The notes under the pieces were generated by a model. The model was not told where the DNA came from and did no database searches. It worked only from the letters and a program-made list of their open reading frames with translations. A DNA stretch of 64,000 nucleotides from Paenibacillus agricola (GTDB lineage: Bacteria; Bacillota; Bacilli; Paenibacillales; NBRC-103111), in the NCBI RefSeq assembly GCF_011440305.1, contig NZ_JAAOIW010000001.1, positions 868,001 to 932,000 on the forward strand. The letters run 5' to 3'. A program made the position numbers and the translations under genes. This document shows positions 24,923 through 32,644 of the stretch, one piece after another. Numbering within the stretch: the first letter of the stretch is position 1; every line of letters starts with the position of its first letter.

Positions 24923-26092
24923 TCACAACTTGTAGTCAAAGCAAAGCTGGTACAGCTGGGTAAGCTCTTGCTCGGTTGGCACTCGCTGGTTATTGCCGGG
25001 GCTTCCACTAAGGATGGCGTCAGCAGCCATTTTGGGCAGCAGCTTCGTGAACCTCTGCTCGTCAATTCCCCAGCCTCTTAAATTAGGAATGTTGAGCTGC
25101 TTGCACAAGCGTTTGATTTCGCTTATAAAAGCATCCGCCAGCCGCTCATCGGAATCTCCAGTTAAATGCGGCCAAATCATACGGCCGATCTCTGCCAGCT
25201 TGCGCTCAGCGGCTGGGCGGGTAAATTCAAGGACGGCTGCCAGCAGCATCGCATTGGAAATACCATGCGGCACATGGAATAACGCCCCTATCGGGCGGGA
25301 CATGCCATGGACAAGCGTCACCGATGCGTTGGAAAAGGCAGCGCCAGCCATCATCGAGCCAATCGCCATTTGCTCGCGGGCAATAAGGTCTGCACCCTGC
25401 TCGTAAGCGGTTGGCAGATGGCTCATTATACGCGTAATCGCCCCTAACGCCAGCGTATCCGTCAGCGGATGAGCCTTGCGCGAAAGATAAGCTTCTACGG
25501 CATGGCATAATGCATCCAGGCCAGTCGCCGCCGTCACATGGGGAGGGCAGGATAACGTAAGCAACGGATCTACAATCGCAACACGCGGCAGCAGCTCCGG
25601 CTGGGAGATCATCATCTTCACATCATTAACCGTATCAATAATGACGGTTACTTTGGTTACCTCTGATCCTGTGCCAGCCGTTGTGGGAATCGCAATTAAC
25701 GGAAGTGGCGCCTGCTTAAAAGGGTTAGCGCCCCGATAATCGCCAATATACCCCGTGTTGGTCATCATCACCGCTACTGCCTTTGCTGTATCTATACAGC
25801 TTCCGCCTCCTACGGTAATGATTAAATCGCATTGCTCCTTGCGGCATAGCTCCAAGGCTTCATTCACATAGGCATCCGTTGGCTCCGATGGGACACCTGT
25901 AAATGTGGCAAAAACCAGCGATACCGCTTCCAGATAACGCTGGCATTCTGCTACTACACCAATTTGCTCCATAATGGGATCACTGATGATCAAAGCTTTC
26001 TTGCCCAAACCTATGGCAATATTACCTACCTCTGCAAACACGCCAGCTCCGTAAATAATTTGGCCAGGCATAAGTAATTGGTTACCGATCAA
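24923..26092 (-). CDS. Iron-containing (group III) alcohol dehydrogenase
   Basis: About 389 residues. NAD-binding GGGSCIDTAKA and PTTAGTGSEVT motifs lie in the N-terminal half. The metal site comes from TGLDALCHAVEAY, HGMSRPIGALFHVPHG and a downstream His/Asp. The frame extends to GTG at 26101, but TTG at 26092, 6 nt after AGCAGGTG, fits better. Likely role: oxidise a 3-hydroxy acid or diol to the semialdehyde that MmsA then uses, for example 3-hydroxypropionate to malonate semialdehyde; the pairing supports this but the substrate is inferred. A perfect palindrome at 26162-26181 sits about 70 nt upstream. Confidence 0.9.
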   Translation of the reverse strand: MIGNQLLMPGQIIYGAGVFAEVGNIAIGLGKKALIISDPIMEQIGVVAECQRYLEAVSLVFATFTGVPSEPTDAYVNEALELCRKEQCDLIITVGGGSCIDTAKAVAVMMTNTGYIGDYRGANPFKQAPLPLIAIPTTAGTGSEVTKVTVIIDTVNDVKMMISQPELLPRVAIVDPLLTLSCPPHVTAATGLDALCHAVEAYLSRKAHPLTDTLALGAITRIMSHLPTAYEQGADLIAREQMAIGSMMAGAAFSNASVTLVHGMSRPIGALFHVPHGISNAMLLAAVLEFTRPAAERKLAEIGRMIWPHLTGDSDERLADAFISEIKRLCKQLNIPNLRGWGIDEQRFTKLLPKMAADAILSGSPGNNQRVPTEQELTQLYQLCFDYKL

Positions 26093-26161
26093 GCTAAACA
26101 CCTGCTTTCTAGATATATTTTTTTGAAATTTAGAACTTTATTTGATTTAATTTACTACCAT

Positions 26162-26181
26162 TTTTGAATACGTATTCAAAA
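26162..26181. promoter_or_regulatory. Perfect 20-bp palindrome, LacI-type operator
   Basis: TTTTGAATACGTATTCAAAA is perfectly symmetric with the central CG typical of LacI/GalR operators. It lies between the lacI-type gene and the alcohol dehydrogenase gene it probably controls. A near copy (TTTGAATACGTAATCA) lies just upstream of the regulator itself at about 27213. Confidence 0.75.
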
Positions 26182-26194
26182 TAATTCAAAAAAA

Positions 26195-27196
26195 TTATTC
26201 AACATGCCTGGCTGTGGTACGTCGAATCATCAGCTCCGGCCTAAGCACAATTTGCCTTTTCTTATCTATTTCCTTGTGCCCAATCATCTCCAACAGGTTC
26301 TCGACAGCAATCTCACCAATTTCAAAAATCTTATGTCCAACTGTCGTTAGCTGAAAAGATTGGTGCGCGGCTAGCTTACTGTCATCAATTCCAGAAATGC
26401 TCACATCACCAGGAATGGAAAGCCCCATCCCCAGCAGTACATCCATACAAGCAATCGCCATTGCATCGGAGGTACAAATAATAGCTGTTGGCGGCTCGTT
26501 AAACTGCATCATTTTCCAAACGACCTTTTCAATTTCACTCAGGGTCGCTGTATTGATATAATGAACGAGGCCAGCCTCAAGCGGCAAACCCGCCTCTGCC
26601 ATCACCTTATCAATGCCTTCCTTGCGCCCAAGAAATGTCGAATACTGAAGCTCACCAGACAATAAAGCAATCCTTCGATGCCCTAGCTCCACAACATGTG
26701 AAGCAATAAGCTCGCCGGCAAGCCGATTATCGATCTCGATATAATTACCCCCAAAGCGGGGGCGGCGGCTTAGAAACATATGGGGAATCCCCGAGTTCAT
26801 AATATCCTCAAGCACCGGATCATCCATGCTAACCAGCGACAAAATAACACCATCTACCATATGCCCTTTGACCGTGCTCCATATATCCTTCAAGCTCTCA
26901 TTGCCATCAAAAAAAATCATCGTTCGGTAGCCGCGGTCCTTGGCCAAATTAATAATTGAATCCATCGTATCAATAAAAAAATTGTTGCGCATCGAGCCGG
27001 AAATAAACGCAATCGTACGGGTGTTATTGGTGACCAAGCTACGTGCGATTAAATTGGGCTCGTAATTAAGCTGTTGGATGGCTTCAAGCACCTTATTGCG
27101 TTTCACAGGTCGCACGCTTTCCGGGTTATTAAGAACGCGGGATACCGTAGCTTGCGAAACGCCCGCTGCCCGGGCAACATCCTTGGAAGAAACCAT
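26195..27196 (-). CDS. LacI/GalR-family transcriptional repressor
   Basis: 333 residues. N-terminal LacI HTH with hinge: VSSKDVARAAGVSQATVSRV, then LNYEPNLIARSL. The C-terminal periplasmic-binding-like effector domain has GISGIDDSKLAAHQSFQLTTVGH near residue 270 and the usual FRXT-like tail. ATG at 27196 is 9 nt after AAGGGGC; the ORF could extend to 27229, but that would cross the operator. Probably represses the alcohol dehydrogenase/mmsA pair and itself through the palindromes at 26162-26181 and 27213-27230. The effector is unknown. Confidence 0.92.
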   Translation of the reverse strand: MVSSKDVARAAGVSQATVSRVLNNPESVRPVKRNKVLEAIQQLNYEPNLIARSLVTNNTRTIAFISGSMRNNFFIDTMDSIINLAKDRGYRTMIFFDGNESLKDIWSTVKGHMVDGVILSLVSMDDPVLEDIMNSGIPHMFLSRRPRFGGNYIEIDNRLAGELIASHVVELGHRRIALLSGELQYSTFLGRKEGIDKVMAEAGLPLEAGLVHYINTATLSEIEKVVWKMMQFNEPPTAIICTSDAMAIACMDVLLGMGLSIPGDVSISGIDDSKLAAHQSFQLTTVGHKIFEIGEIAVENLLEMIGHKEIDKKRQIVLRPELMIRRTTARHVE

Positions 27197-27212
27197 GCAA
27201 CAAAGCCCCTTT

Positions 27213-27230
27213 TTTGAATACGTAATCATT
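27213..27230. promoter_or_regulatory. Candidate autoregulatory LacI operator
   Basis: TTTGAATACGTAATCATT shares the TGAATACGTA core and central CG with the perfect palindrome at 26162-26181. It lies about 17 nt upstream of the lacI-type start codon. Confidence 0.6.
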
Positions 27231-27274
27231 TACTAGAAGCATACTTTATTCTTCGTTATATGTCTAGTTGGTTT

Positions 27275-28699
27275 CTACATTTCCTCTATTAGCAGCTTGC
27301 CGGCAATGCCAGGCTGTGTCATTTGGTAGGGATCCAGAATACAATCGAGCTCCTGCTCAGTCAGCACGTTGTACAATATGCATAGCTCACGAACGGATCG
27401 CCCCGTTATTGTCGCCTCACGCGCGATCCTCGAAGAAGCCTCGTACCCAAGATGGGGGTTAAGCGCGGTGATGACGCCAACACTTTGCTCCACATGCTCC
27501 TTGCACCGGCCAGCATTCACCTCGATCCCATCAATGCAATAAGCTTTAAATACGCCAAACACCTGATTCATCATACTTAAAGATTGCAGTAAATTAAACA
27601 CCAGCACGGGCTCCATCACATTCAGCTCCAATTGTCCGGCTTCTGAAGCAAGACAAATGGTATGGTCATTGCCAATAACCTGAAAGGCGACCTGGTTCAC
27701 GACCTCACACATGACCGGATTAACCTTGCCCGGCATAATCGAGGAGCCTGGCTGGCGAGCAGGAAGATTGATTTCACCAAGGCCAGCCCGCGGTCCGGAG
27801 GCCATCAAGCGAAGGTCATTAGCCACCTTTGACATGTTGATCATACAAATTTTCAGAGAAGCCGAAACCTCCGTATACACGTCGGTATTTTGCGTGGCAT
27901 CCACCAGATGCTCTGCATGAATAAGAGGGAGCCCGCTTACCCCGCCCAGGATCTCCACCACTCTTGAGATATATAACAAATCGGCATTAAGCCCCGTGCC
28001 TACGGCAGTTGCTCCCATATTCACCTCATACAAGGCTACATGGGCTTGCTTGATTCGCTTTATATCGCGCTCCAATACGCGGCCATAGGCTTCAAACTCC
28101 TGCCCAAGCCGGATCGGAACCGCATCCTGCAAATGGGTTCTGCCCATTTTGATCACACCTTCGAAGTCGAGGGCTTTGCTGCGAAATGCACCATGCAGAT
28201 CCTCCATCGTTGCCAATAATTTTTCAATTAGTGATAACGTGGCGATGTGGACGGCAGTTGGAAAACAATCATTTGTCGATTGCGACATGTTTACATGGGA
28301 GTTAGGGCTGATTAGAAAATAATCCCCCTTTTGTCCTCCAGATAGCTCTATGGCGCGATTGGCAATAACTTCGTTGGCATTCATATTAAAGGAAGTGCCC
28401 GCCCCTCCCTGAATCGGATCCACAATAAACTGATCATGCCAATTGCCCGCTATAATTTCATCCGCCGCTTGCACAATAACGTTGCCCAAGCTTGGCGTGA
28501 GCTGCTTAATTTCCATATTGGCGAGTGCGGCCGCCTTTTTTACCATCGCCATTGCGACAATCATCGCCTCATGAACCCGGTATCCCGTAATCGGAAAGTT
28601 TTCCACCGCCCGTAACGTTTGAATCCCATAATACACTTCAGCCGGCACTGCCTTTTCGCCCAAAAAGTCTTTTTCTACCCTCATCTGCTCGTTAGTCAA
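27275..28699 (-). CDS. aspA: Aspartate ammonia-lyase
   Basis: 474 residues from TTG at 28699. The fumarase/aspartase signature GSSIMPGKVNP is present, with the substrate-loop Ser, plus upstream GGAGTSFNMNANEV and SQSTNDCFPTA. It deaminates L-aspartate to fumarate and ammonia in the cytoplasm. The frame runs upstream to 28909, but the family length (about 470) and a strong AGGAGGGG 7 nt before TTG 28699 place the start there; ATG 28729 has a weak site. The terminator at 28861-28890 separates it from the rhodanese gene, so it needs its own promoter in 28700-28860. Its link to the LacI/mmsA genes is only positional. Confidence 0.93.
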   Translation of the reverse strand: MTNEQMRVEKDFLGEKAVPAEVYYGIQTLRAVENFPITGYRVHEAMIVAMAMVKKAAALANMEIKQLTPSLGNVIVQAADEIIAGNWHDQFIVDPIQGGAGTSFNMNANEVIANRAIELSGGQKGDYFLISPNSHVNMSQSTNDCFPTAVHIATLSLIEKLLATMEDLHGAFRSKALDFEGVIKMGRTHLQDAVPIRLGQEFEAYGRVLERDIKRIKQAHVALYEVNMGATAVGTGLNADLLYISRVVEILGGVSGLPLIHAEHLVDATQNTDVYTEVSASLKICMINMSKVANDLRLMASGPRAGLGEINLPARQPGSSIMPGKVNPVMCEVVNQVAFQVIGNDHTICLASEAGQLELNVMEPVLVFNLLQSLSMMNQVFGVFKAYCIDGIEVNAGRCKEHVEQSVGVITALNPHLGYEASSRIAREATITGRSVRELCILYNVLTEQELDCILDPYQMTQPGIAGKLLIEEM

Positions 28700-28860
28700 T
28701 GGGTTCCCCTCCTCTAGTGCTGCACTCATTTCCACTTTCCAGCTAATATCCCCAATTCTTACCGATCTCATTAATAAATTTGATCTACAACCATTTGTCG
28801 AAATCTTAAAATCCATACTATCAAGGAGATCTGGGGATTCCAGAATATCCCTTCCCAAGT

Positions 28861-28890
28861 AAAAAAGCCAACCACTAGTGTGGAAGGCTT
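28861..28890 (-). terminator. Terminator after the rhodanese gene
   Basis: On the minus strand AAGCC-tt-CCAC-acta-GTGG-tt-GGCTT is followed by TTTT, 33 nt past the rhodanese stop codon at 28923. Confidence 0.75.
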
Positions 28891-28922
28891 TGCTTCTATA
28901 CGATATCATCTGGATTCATTAC

Positions 28923-29312
28923 TTATTCAACGTCAAAACCGGCAGCTTTCCAAGCAGCAGTTCCACCATCTATGTAAGCTACATCTGTAAAGCCCATTTG
29001 CTGTAGCAGGTAGGCTCCAAGTGATGCTTGTCCGCCTGCCCCACAGGTTACGAGCACAGGACGGTTACGGTCAGCAAGCTCAGGATTACGGAAGCTTTCT
29101 GGAAGCTCCAAATCCGCACGGATCGCCAGCATGCCCAAAGAAATATTTTGGCTGCTTGGAATTAATCCACATGCGCCTGATGCGTCTGCATCTTGTACAT
29201 CAATAATAAAGGTGTTCGGATTTGCTTTAATCTTTTCCTTGGCCTCAGCCGAAGTAACTCCTGGAACGTTCTCGCGTGCTTTTGCTACCATTTGCTTAAA
29301 AGTAATTGCCAT
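28923..29312 (-). CDS. Rhodanese-like domain protein
   Basis: 129 residues, one rhodanese domain. The active-site loop is CGAGGQA with Cys90 as the persulfide carrier. FIIDVQDADASGACGLIPSSQNISLG is the usual CH2A-like N-terminal region, with the DA(D/A)-SG variant found in many Firmicute single-domain proteins. Cytoplasmic sulfur transfer or thiosulfate handling is expected; the partner is unknown. ATG at 29312 follows AGGAGGC. It is monocistronic, judged by the terminator downstream. Confidence 0.9.
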   Translation of the reverse strand: MAITFKQMVAKARENVPGVTSAEAKEKIKANPNTFIIDVQDADASGACGLIPSSQNISLGMLAIRADLELPESFRNPELADRNRPVLVTCGAGGQASLGAYLLQQMGFTDVAYIDGGTAAWKAAGFDVE

Positions 29313-29464
29313 TATAGTTTGCCTCCTAAAATTGATCTTGCTCTATATAGCTTAACACAGTTTAGGATGGCTTTTCCAGCGTAGGCCGCAGGGGATAAAC
29401 ACCATCCTCCGTATCCTCAAAGCTTAAAGCTTGGATATATGCCAAGACTTCAATTAAAAAGAAG

Positions 29465-29509
29465 CTTTATGTCCATGCTGGAAACAACTTTATGTCCATG
29501 CTGGAAACA
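29465..29509. repeat. 22-bp direct repeat, two copies
   Basis: CTTTATGTCCATGCTGGAAACA occurs at 29465-29486 and 29488-29509, identical, period 23 bp, just downstream of the esterase stop codon (29525) and upstream of the rhodanese gene. No stem-loop or coding frame is evident. Confidence 0.9.
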
Positions 29510-29524
29510 CCTCACGGTTTGATT

Positions 29525-30781
29525 TCACTTATAATGCTCAATGATTCGCTCAGCATAACGACGTCCGAACAGCTTTTGGCTCGCGTTGTCCAGGTGCGTT
29601 CCATCGCCGGTGGAATTTGTGCCTTCATTGGAAACCCAATTGGTATTAGGGATATGCTCGGCGATCGTGGTCATCGCTTGGTTAAAAGCGGCATTCTTCG
29701 TAGGCAATAGCTGACCAACTATAAAAGGCACCCCAGGAGCCTGAAGGTCATTCCTTAAGTCAGCTACAAGCCTGTTCAAGTGGGCAAAGTAGGTATCCGC
29801 GTCATTCTGGTCACTTTCCCCTTGATGCCATAATACACCTTTTAAGGTGCCCCACTTCATCGCTTCTTGGGTTCTTCTAATAGCTTCCTCGTAAAGACCG
29901 GTGCCTGCACCCTTTTGCCATTCTGCGAGCGCAGTCCCTCCTCTTGCATTCGCTATAATCCCGATTTCGATTTGGGTATCCTGCTCCTGCTCTACAAGGA
30001 CTTGGGCAAAGGTGCTTGCCAGATGGAATCCGTTAAGCTTGGTGCTGACCTCAACCGAAGCATACCTGTTTAAGCCTTGGATGGCCGTAATTTGCGGAAG
30101 GTTGGTGACCAAGCCATTCTCAGCTTTTTCCCATTGATTAAGCCCGTTCCATACATAGGCACGGTCTATCGGATGCAGATCCTCATTATCAATACTCGCT
30201 CTACTCGCCATATTGGATTGGCCAATAAATAAATACAAGTGAAAATTCGGCTGCGATGCCTGAATGGCTTGCGCCTCGCCCCCGTATAGCCCCAAATGCT
30301 CAATCATATGGACCTTGGCAGCTACGAGGTTAAATACCTGAAGCTCATAAATTCCAAAATCAACGCCAACAGGCTCAGCAAAAATCCGTATGTATCGCGA
30401 GGAAAGATTGTCCACATTAATTTCTGTCGTTCGATGCCCATCGTCCGAAGGGTCTAAGCTATGGCTATAGACCTCTGTCCAGTTTAGAGGCTCATCGGAA
30501 ATTTGAACGGATAAATGGATGGTTTGCTGCTGGTATCCCACTATTACAATCTTATTCAACAGCTCTTGTCTGCCCAAATCTAAAACCAAATCTATCTGCG
30601 CATCAGTTGCAGGCCTCCACATCGTATCAGCCTTACCATCGGTGATATGCTCTGCCGGATAGCTCTTTTGCGTCCCACCTTGTTTAATGGTAACTGCCTT
30701 GCCCAAAGCCAGGTTGGTTCCAGCTCCATGGATATTCGACGACTCTAAATTCGAAATAATAAACCTCTCCTTATCATCCAT
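29525..30781 (-). CDS. Carbohydrate esterase (SASA/CE6 type) with F5/8C-like domain
   Basis: About 418 residues. The N-terminal third (to about 155) resembles an F5/8 type C (discoidin-like) sugar-binding domain: NLALGKAVT, AEHITDGKADTMWRP, IRIFAEPVGVDFGIYELQVF. The rest is an SGNH-type sialate/acetylxylan esterase (SASA, CE6): nucleophile Ser in FIGQSNM (near 189), HQGES block, and C-terminal DGTHLD. It should remove acetyl groups from sugars. No signal peptide is visible, which is odd for a protein with a binding domain and suggests cytoplasmic action on imported oligosaccharides. No good ribosome binding site precedes ATG 30781; TTG 30790 is possible, and a hairpin covers 30784-30814. Confidence 0.85.
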   Translation of the reverse strand: MDDKERFIISNLESSNIHGAGTNLALGKAVTIKQGGTQKSYPAEHITDGKADTMWRPATDAQIDLVLDLGRQELLNKIVIVGYQQQTIHLSVQISDEPLNWTEVYSHSLDPSDDGHRTTEINVDNLSSRYIRIFAEPVGVDFGIYELQVFNLVAAKVHMIEHLGLYGGEAQAIQASQPNFHLYLFIGQSNMASRASIDNEDLHPIDRAYVWNGLNQWEKAENGLVTNLPQITAIQGLNRYASVEVSTKLNGFHLASTFAQVLVEQEQDTQIEIGIIANARGGTALAEWQKGAGTGLYEEAIRRTQEAMKWGTLKGVLWHQGESDQNDADTYFAHLNRLVADLRNDLQAPGVPFIVGQLLPTKNAAFNQAMTTIAEHIPNTNWVSNEGTNSTGDGTHLDNASQKLFGRRYAERIIEHYK

Positions 30782-30783
30782 AA

Positions 30784-30814
30784 AGAGCAAAGGCAGCCAA
30801 TAGCTGCTTTTGCT
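30784..30814 (-). terminator. Stem-loop between AraC gene and esterase gene
   Basis: On the minus strand GAGCAAAAGCAGC-tatt-GGCTGCCTTTGCTC folds into a strong hairpin, followed only by TTT. It lies after the AraC gene (ends 30919) and touches the esterase start. It may be a weak terminator or attenuator, or block the start codon. Confidence 0.5.
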
Positions 30815-30918
30815 CCCTAATAAAGTTTGTCTAGTTAATATAGCAAATTTATTCCATGATTTCGATCAAAAGTTGCGGCTGTATACTTGCAAATTGTCAT
30901 CGCCATCTAAGATTGGCT

Positions 30919-31575
30919 TTACATTTTGTTTTTGTATTCCTTTGGTGAGCAGCCCACCATCCGCTTGAACACCTGATAAAAATAGGCATATTCATTATAG
31001 CCAACTTTTTCTCCGACCTCGTTAACCTTGCATTTGGGGTCCTCAAGCAGTCGTTTGGCAGCTTTAATTCTCGCTTTACACAAAATATCAACGAAATTCT
31101 CGCCAGTCTCCGCCCTTAGCAGGCGGCTTAGATAAACGGGGCTAATGTCAAAGAAGGTGCTGACGGAAGTTAAAGTGACAGCCTCGGCAAAATGCTCATG
31201 AATATGTTTAAGAATTTTATTGACCAGCAAGCTATATCCTTTCTTACGCGCTTCCAGCTTCATGCAAATCTGGGCAACCAGCTCTGTCACGTAATCGGAT
31301 AACTCCTTCAGGCTGCCTAGGCGATTCATTTCCTTCAGAAGTTGATTATTGCTTTTGCCCATCCCCAGCTCGTCCCCTGTTACATGGTAATAATAACGTG
31401 CCGCAGAGAGGCAAACCTCTGCCAGCAGACCACGGGCAACCGTGATATTCCCGTCGGCATAAACACCGATGATTACAATGATTCGTTTCGTTTCTTCTAC
31501 CAGCTGAGCAAGCGGTACTTGTTCAATTGACTGCTCGAAGCGTTCAATATCCATAACAACCGATGTTTTCCTCAT
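30919..31575 (-). CDS. Small AraC-type regulator lacking a recognisable sensor domain
   Basis: 218 residues. The C-terminal 100 residues are a clear AraC double HTH (VTLTSVSTFFDISPVYLSRLL, then VNEVGEKVGYNEYAYFYQVFKRMVG). The preceding 110 residues resemble the linker region of YesN-type response regulators (ARGLLAEVCLSAARYYYHVTG, LKELSDYVTELV), but there is no receiver domain, cupin or membrane helix. GGGGGGAG precedes ATG 31575, so it is translated as is, not as a fragment. It lies 137 nt upstream of the CE6-like esterase gene on the same strand and probably controls it. How it senses a signal is unclear. Confidence 0.83.
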   Translation of the reverse strand: MRKTSVVMDIERFEQSIEQVPLAQLVEETKRIIVIIGVYADGNITVARGLLAEVCLSAARYYYHVTGDELGMGKSNNQLLKEMNRLGSLKELSDYVTELVAQICMKLEARKKGYSLLVNKILKHIHEHFAEAVTLTSVSTFFDISPVYLSRLLRAETGENFVDILCKARIKAAKRLLEDPKCKVNEVGEKVGYNEYAYFYQVFKRMVGCSPKEYKNKM

Positions 31576-31752
31576 TTGCTCCCCCCTTTTTCTGCTAATA
31601 CAGGCAAGTCCTATAGGAAAGTAAATTAAAGTAAATTCGTAGCTTTAGTACTATTACCCAATTAACAGTTTATATATAACAAAATGCCTTCCAGTTAACT
31701 TAGGAGTCACATACGAAGAAAACGCTACAAAGTTCCAATATCCTTACTGTAT

Positions 31753-31761
31753 TGTTATAAT
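31753..31761 (+). promoter_or_regulatory. Extended -10 element upstream of the sulfite-oxidase-like gene
   Basis: TGTTATAAT at 31753-31761 is a perfect extended -10 box about 58 nt upstream of the preferred start at 31819. Confidence 0.5.
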
Positions 31762-31818
31762 AGGCGAATAGCCACTTATTAAATGAGGAATCCTATACAG
31801 CTATGGGAAAGGATGAGT

Positions 31819-32433
31819 ATGATGAACCCGAAGGACAAGTTATTGCCACCCGGTCAATTCGAGACTGAGAAATGGCCGATTCTTCATGAAGGCGATGTTT
31901 ACAGCTTTCAAGAAGCTCAGTGGAATTTCAAGCTATTTGGTGAGGTTAGTAAAGAAATCAACCTATCCTTTCAAGAGATGATGAAGCTGCCCAGGACGAT
32001 CACAACTGTCGATATGCATTGTGTGACGACCTGGTCGAAGTTTGATACTACCTTTGAAGGCATTGCACTCCATGAACTATTGAAGCTAGTTGAGGTTGAG
32101 CCGCATGCCAAATATGTAAAGGTTTACGGATATCTCAACAATAATCCGTTTGGCTATTCGGCGAATATGCCGCTCGAAGCCTTGCTTGGCGATGATTCTT
32201 TATTCGTATGCCGTTGGAAGGATGCCTATCACGATTGGCAGGATATTACGCCTAAGCATGGATATCCTTTGCGTTTTATTCCTCCTGCCTCCTTTTACTT
32301 ATGGAAAGGCTCCAAATGGGCAACTGGCATTGAATTTATGAAAGAGGATGCGGCCGGGTATTGGGAGCAGCGAGGTTACTCCATGACGGCCAATCCTTAT
32401 AACGAGGAACGGTTCTCCGATCCAAACTTTTGA
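31819..32433 (+). CDS. Molybdopterin-dependent oxidoreductase, sulfite-oxidase fold
   Basis: 204 residues from ATG 31819. The conserved Mo-ligating Cys68 is in MHCVTTWSKF, and the rest follows the sulfite oxidase catalytic domain (GYSANMPLEALL, HGYPLRFIPPASFYLWKGSKWATGIEFM). It consists of this domain alone: no dimerisation domain, haem domain or Tat signal, so it would be cytoplasmic, unlike MsrP/YedY. AAAGG lies 6 nt before ATG 31819; the frame extends to ATG 31783, but that start has no ribosome binding site. Monocistronic; followed by the terminator at 32559-32608. Substrate and electron partner unknown. Confidence 0.85.
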   Translation: MMNPKDKLLPPGQFETEKWPILHEGDVYSFQEAQWNFKLFGEVSKEINLSFQEMMKLPRTITTVDMHCVTTWSKFDTTFEGIALHELLKLVEVEPHAKYVKVYGYLNNNPFGYSANMPLEALLGDDSLFVCRWKDAYHDWQDITPKHGYPLRFIPPASFYLWKGSKWATGIEFMKEDAAGYWEQRGYSMTANPYNEERFSDPNF

Positions 32434-32558
32434 CTATTCGCAGCACTCGGGTAAAAGTCAGCTGTCGGCGCATCACCAAGATATTATATCGGAAAACGTT
32501 AATAAATTGTGATTAGTATTCATTCTATAGTGCTAAACATGTACGAGCGTGATCGCCA

Positions 32559-32608
32559 AAAAGCACCTCAGCAGCCACTTTGAAAGTGGGGCGGAGGTGC
32601 TTTTTGAC
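32559..32608. terminator. Bidirectional terminator
   Basis: AAAAAGCACCTC and GAGGTGCTTTTT flank an inner CCACTTTGAAAGTGG hairpin. A-run and T-run on either side suit both the plus-strand oxidoreductase gene and the minus-strand MFS gene. Confidence 0.85.
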
Positions 32609-32644
32609 AAATGGAGGAGATTTCAATGAAGTCACTACGGAAGA

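Noticed and set aside
28700-28909. N-terminal 70-residue extension of AspA
   Set aside because: Not part of the family, contains the upstream leader, and a much better start (TTG 28699) lies downstream.
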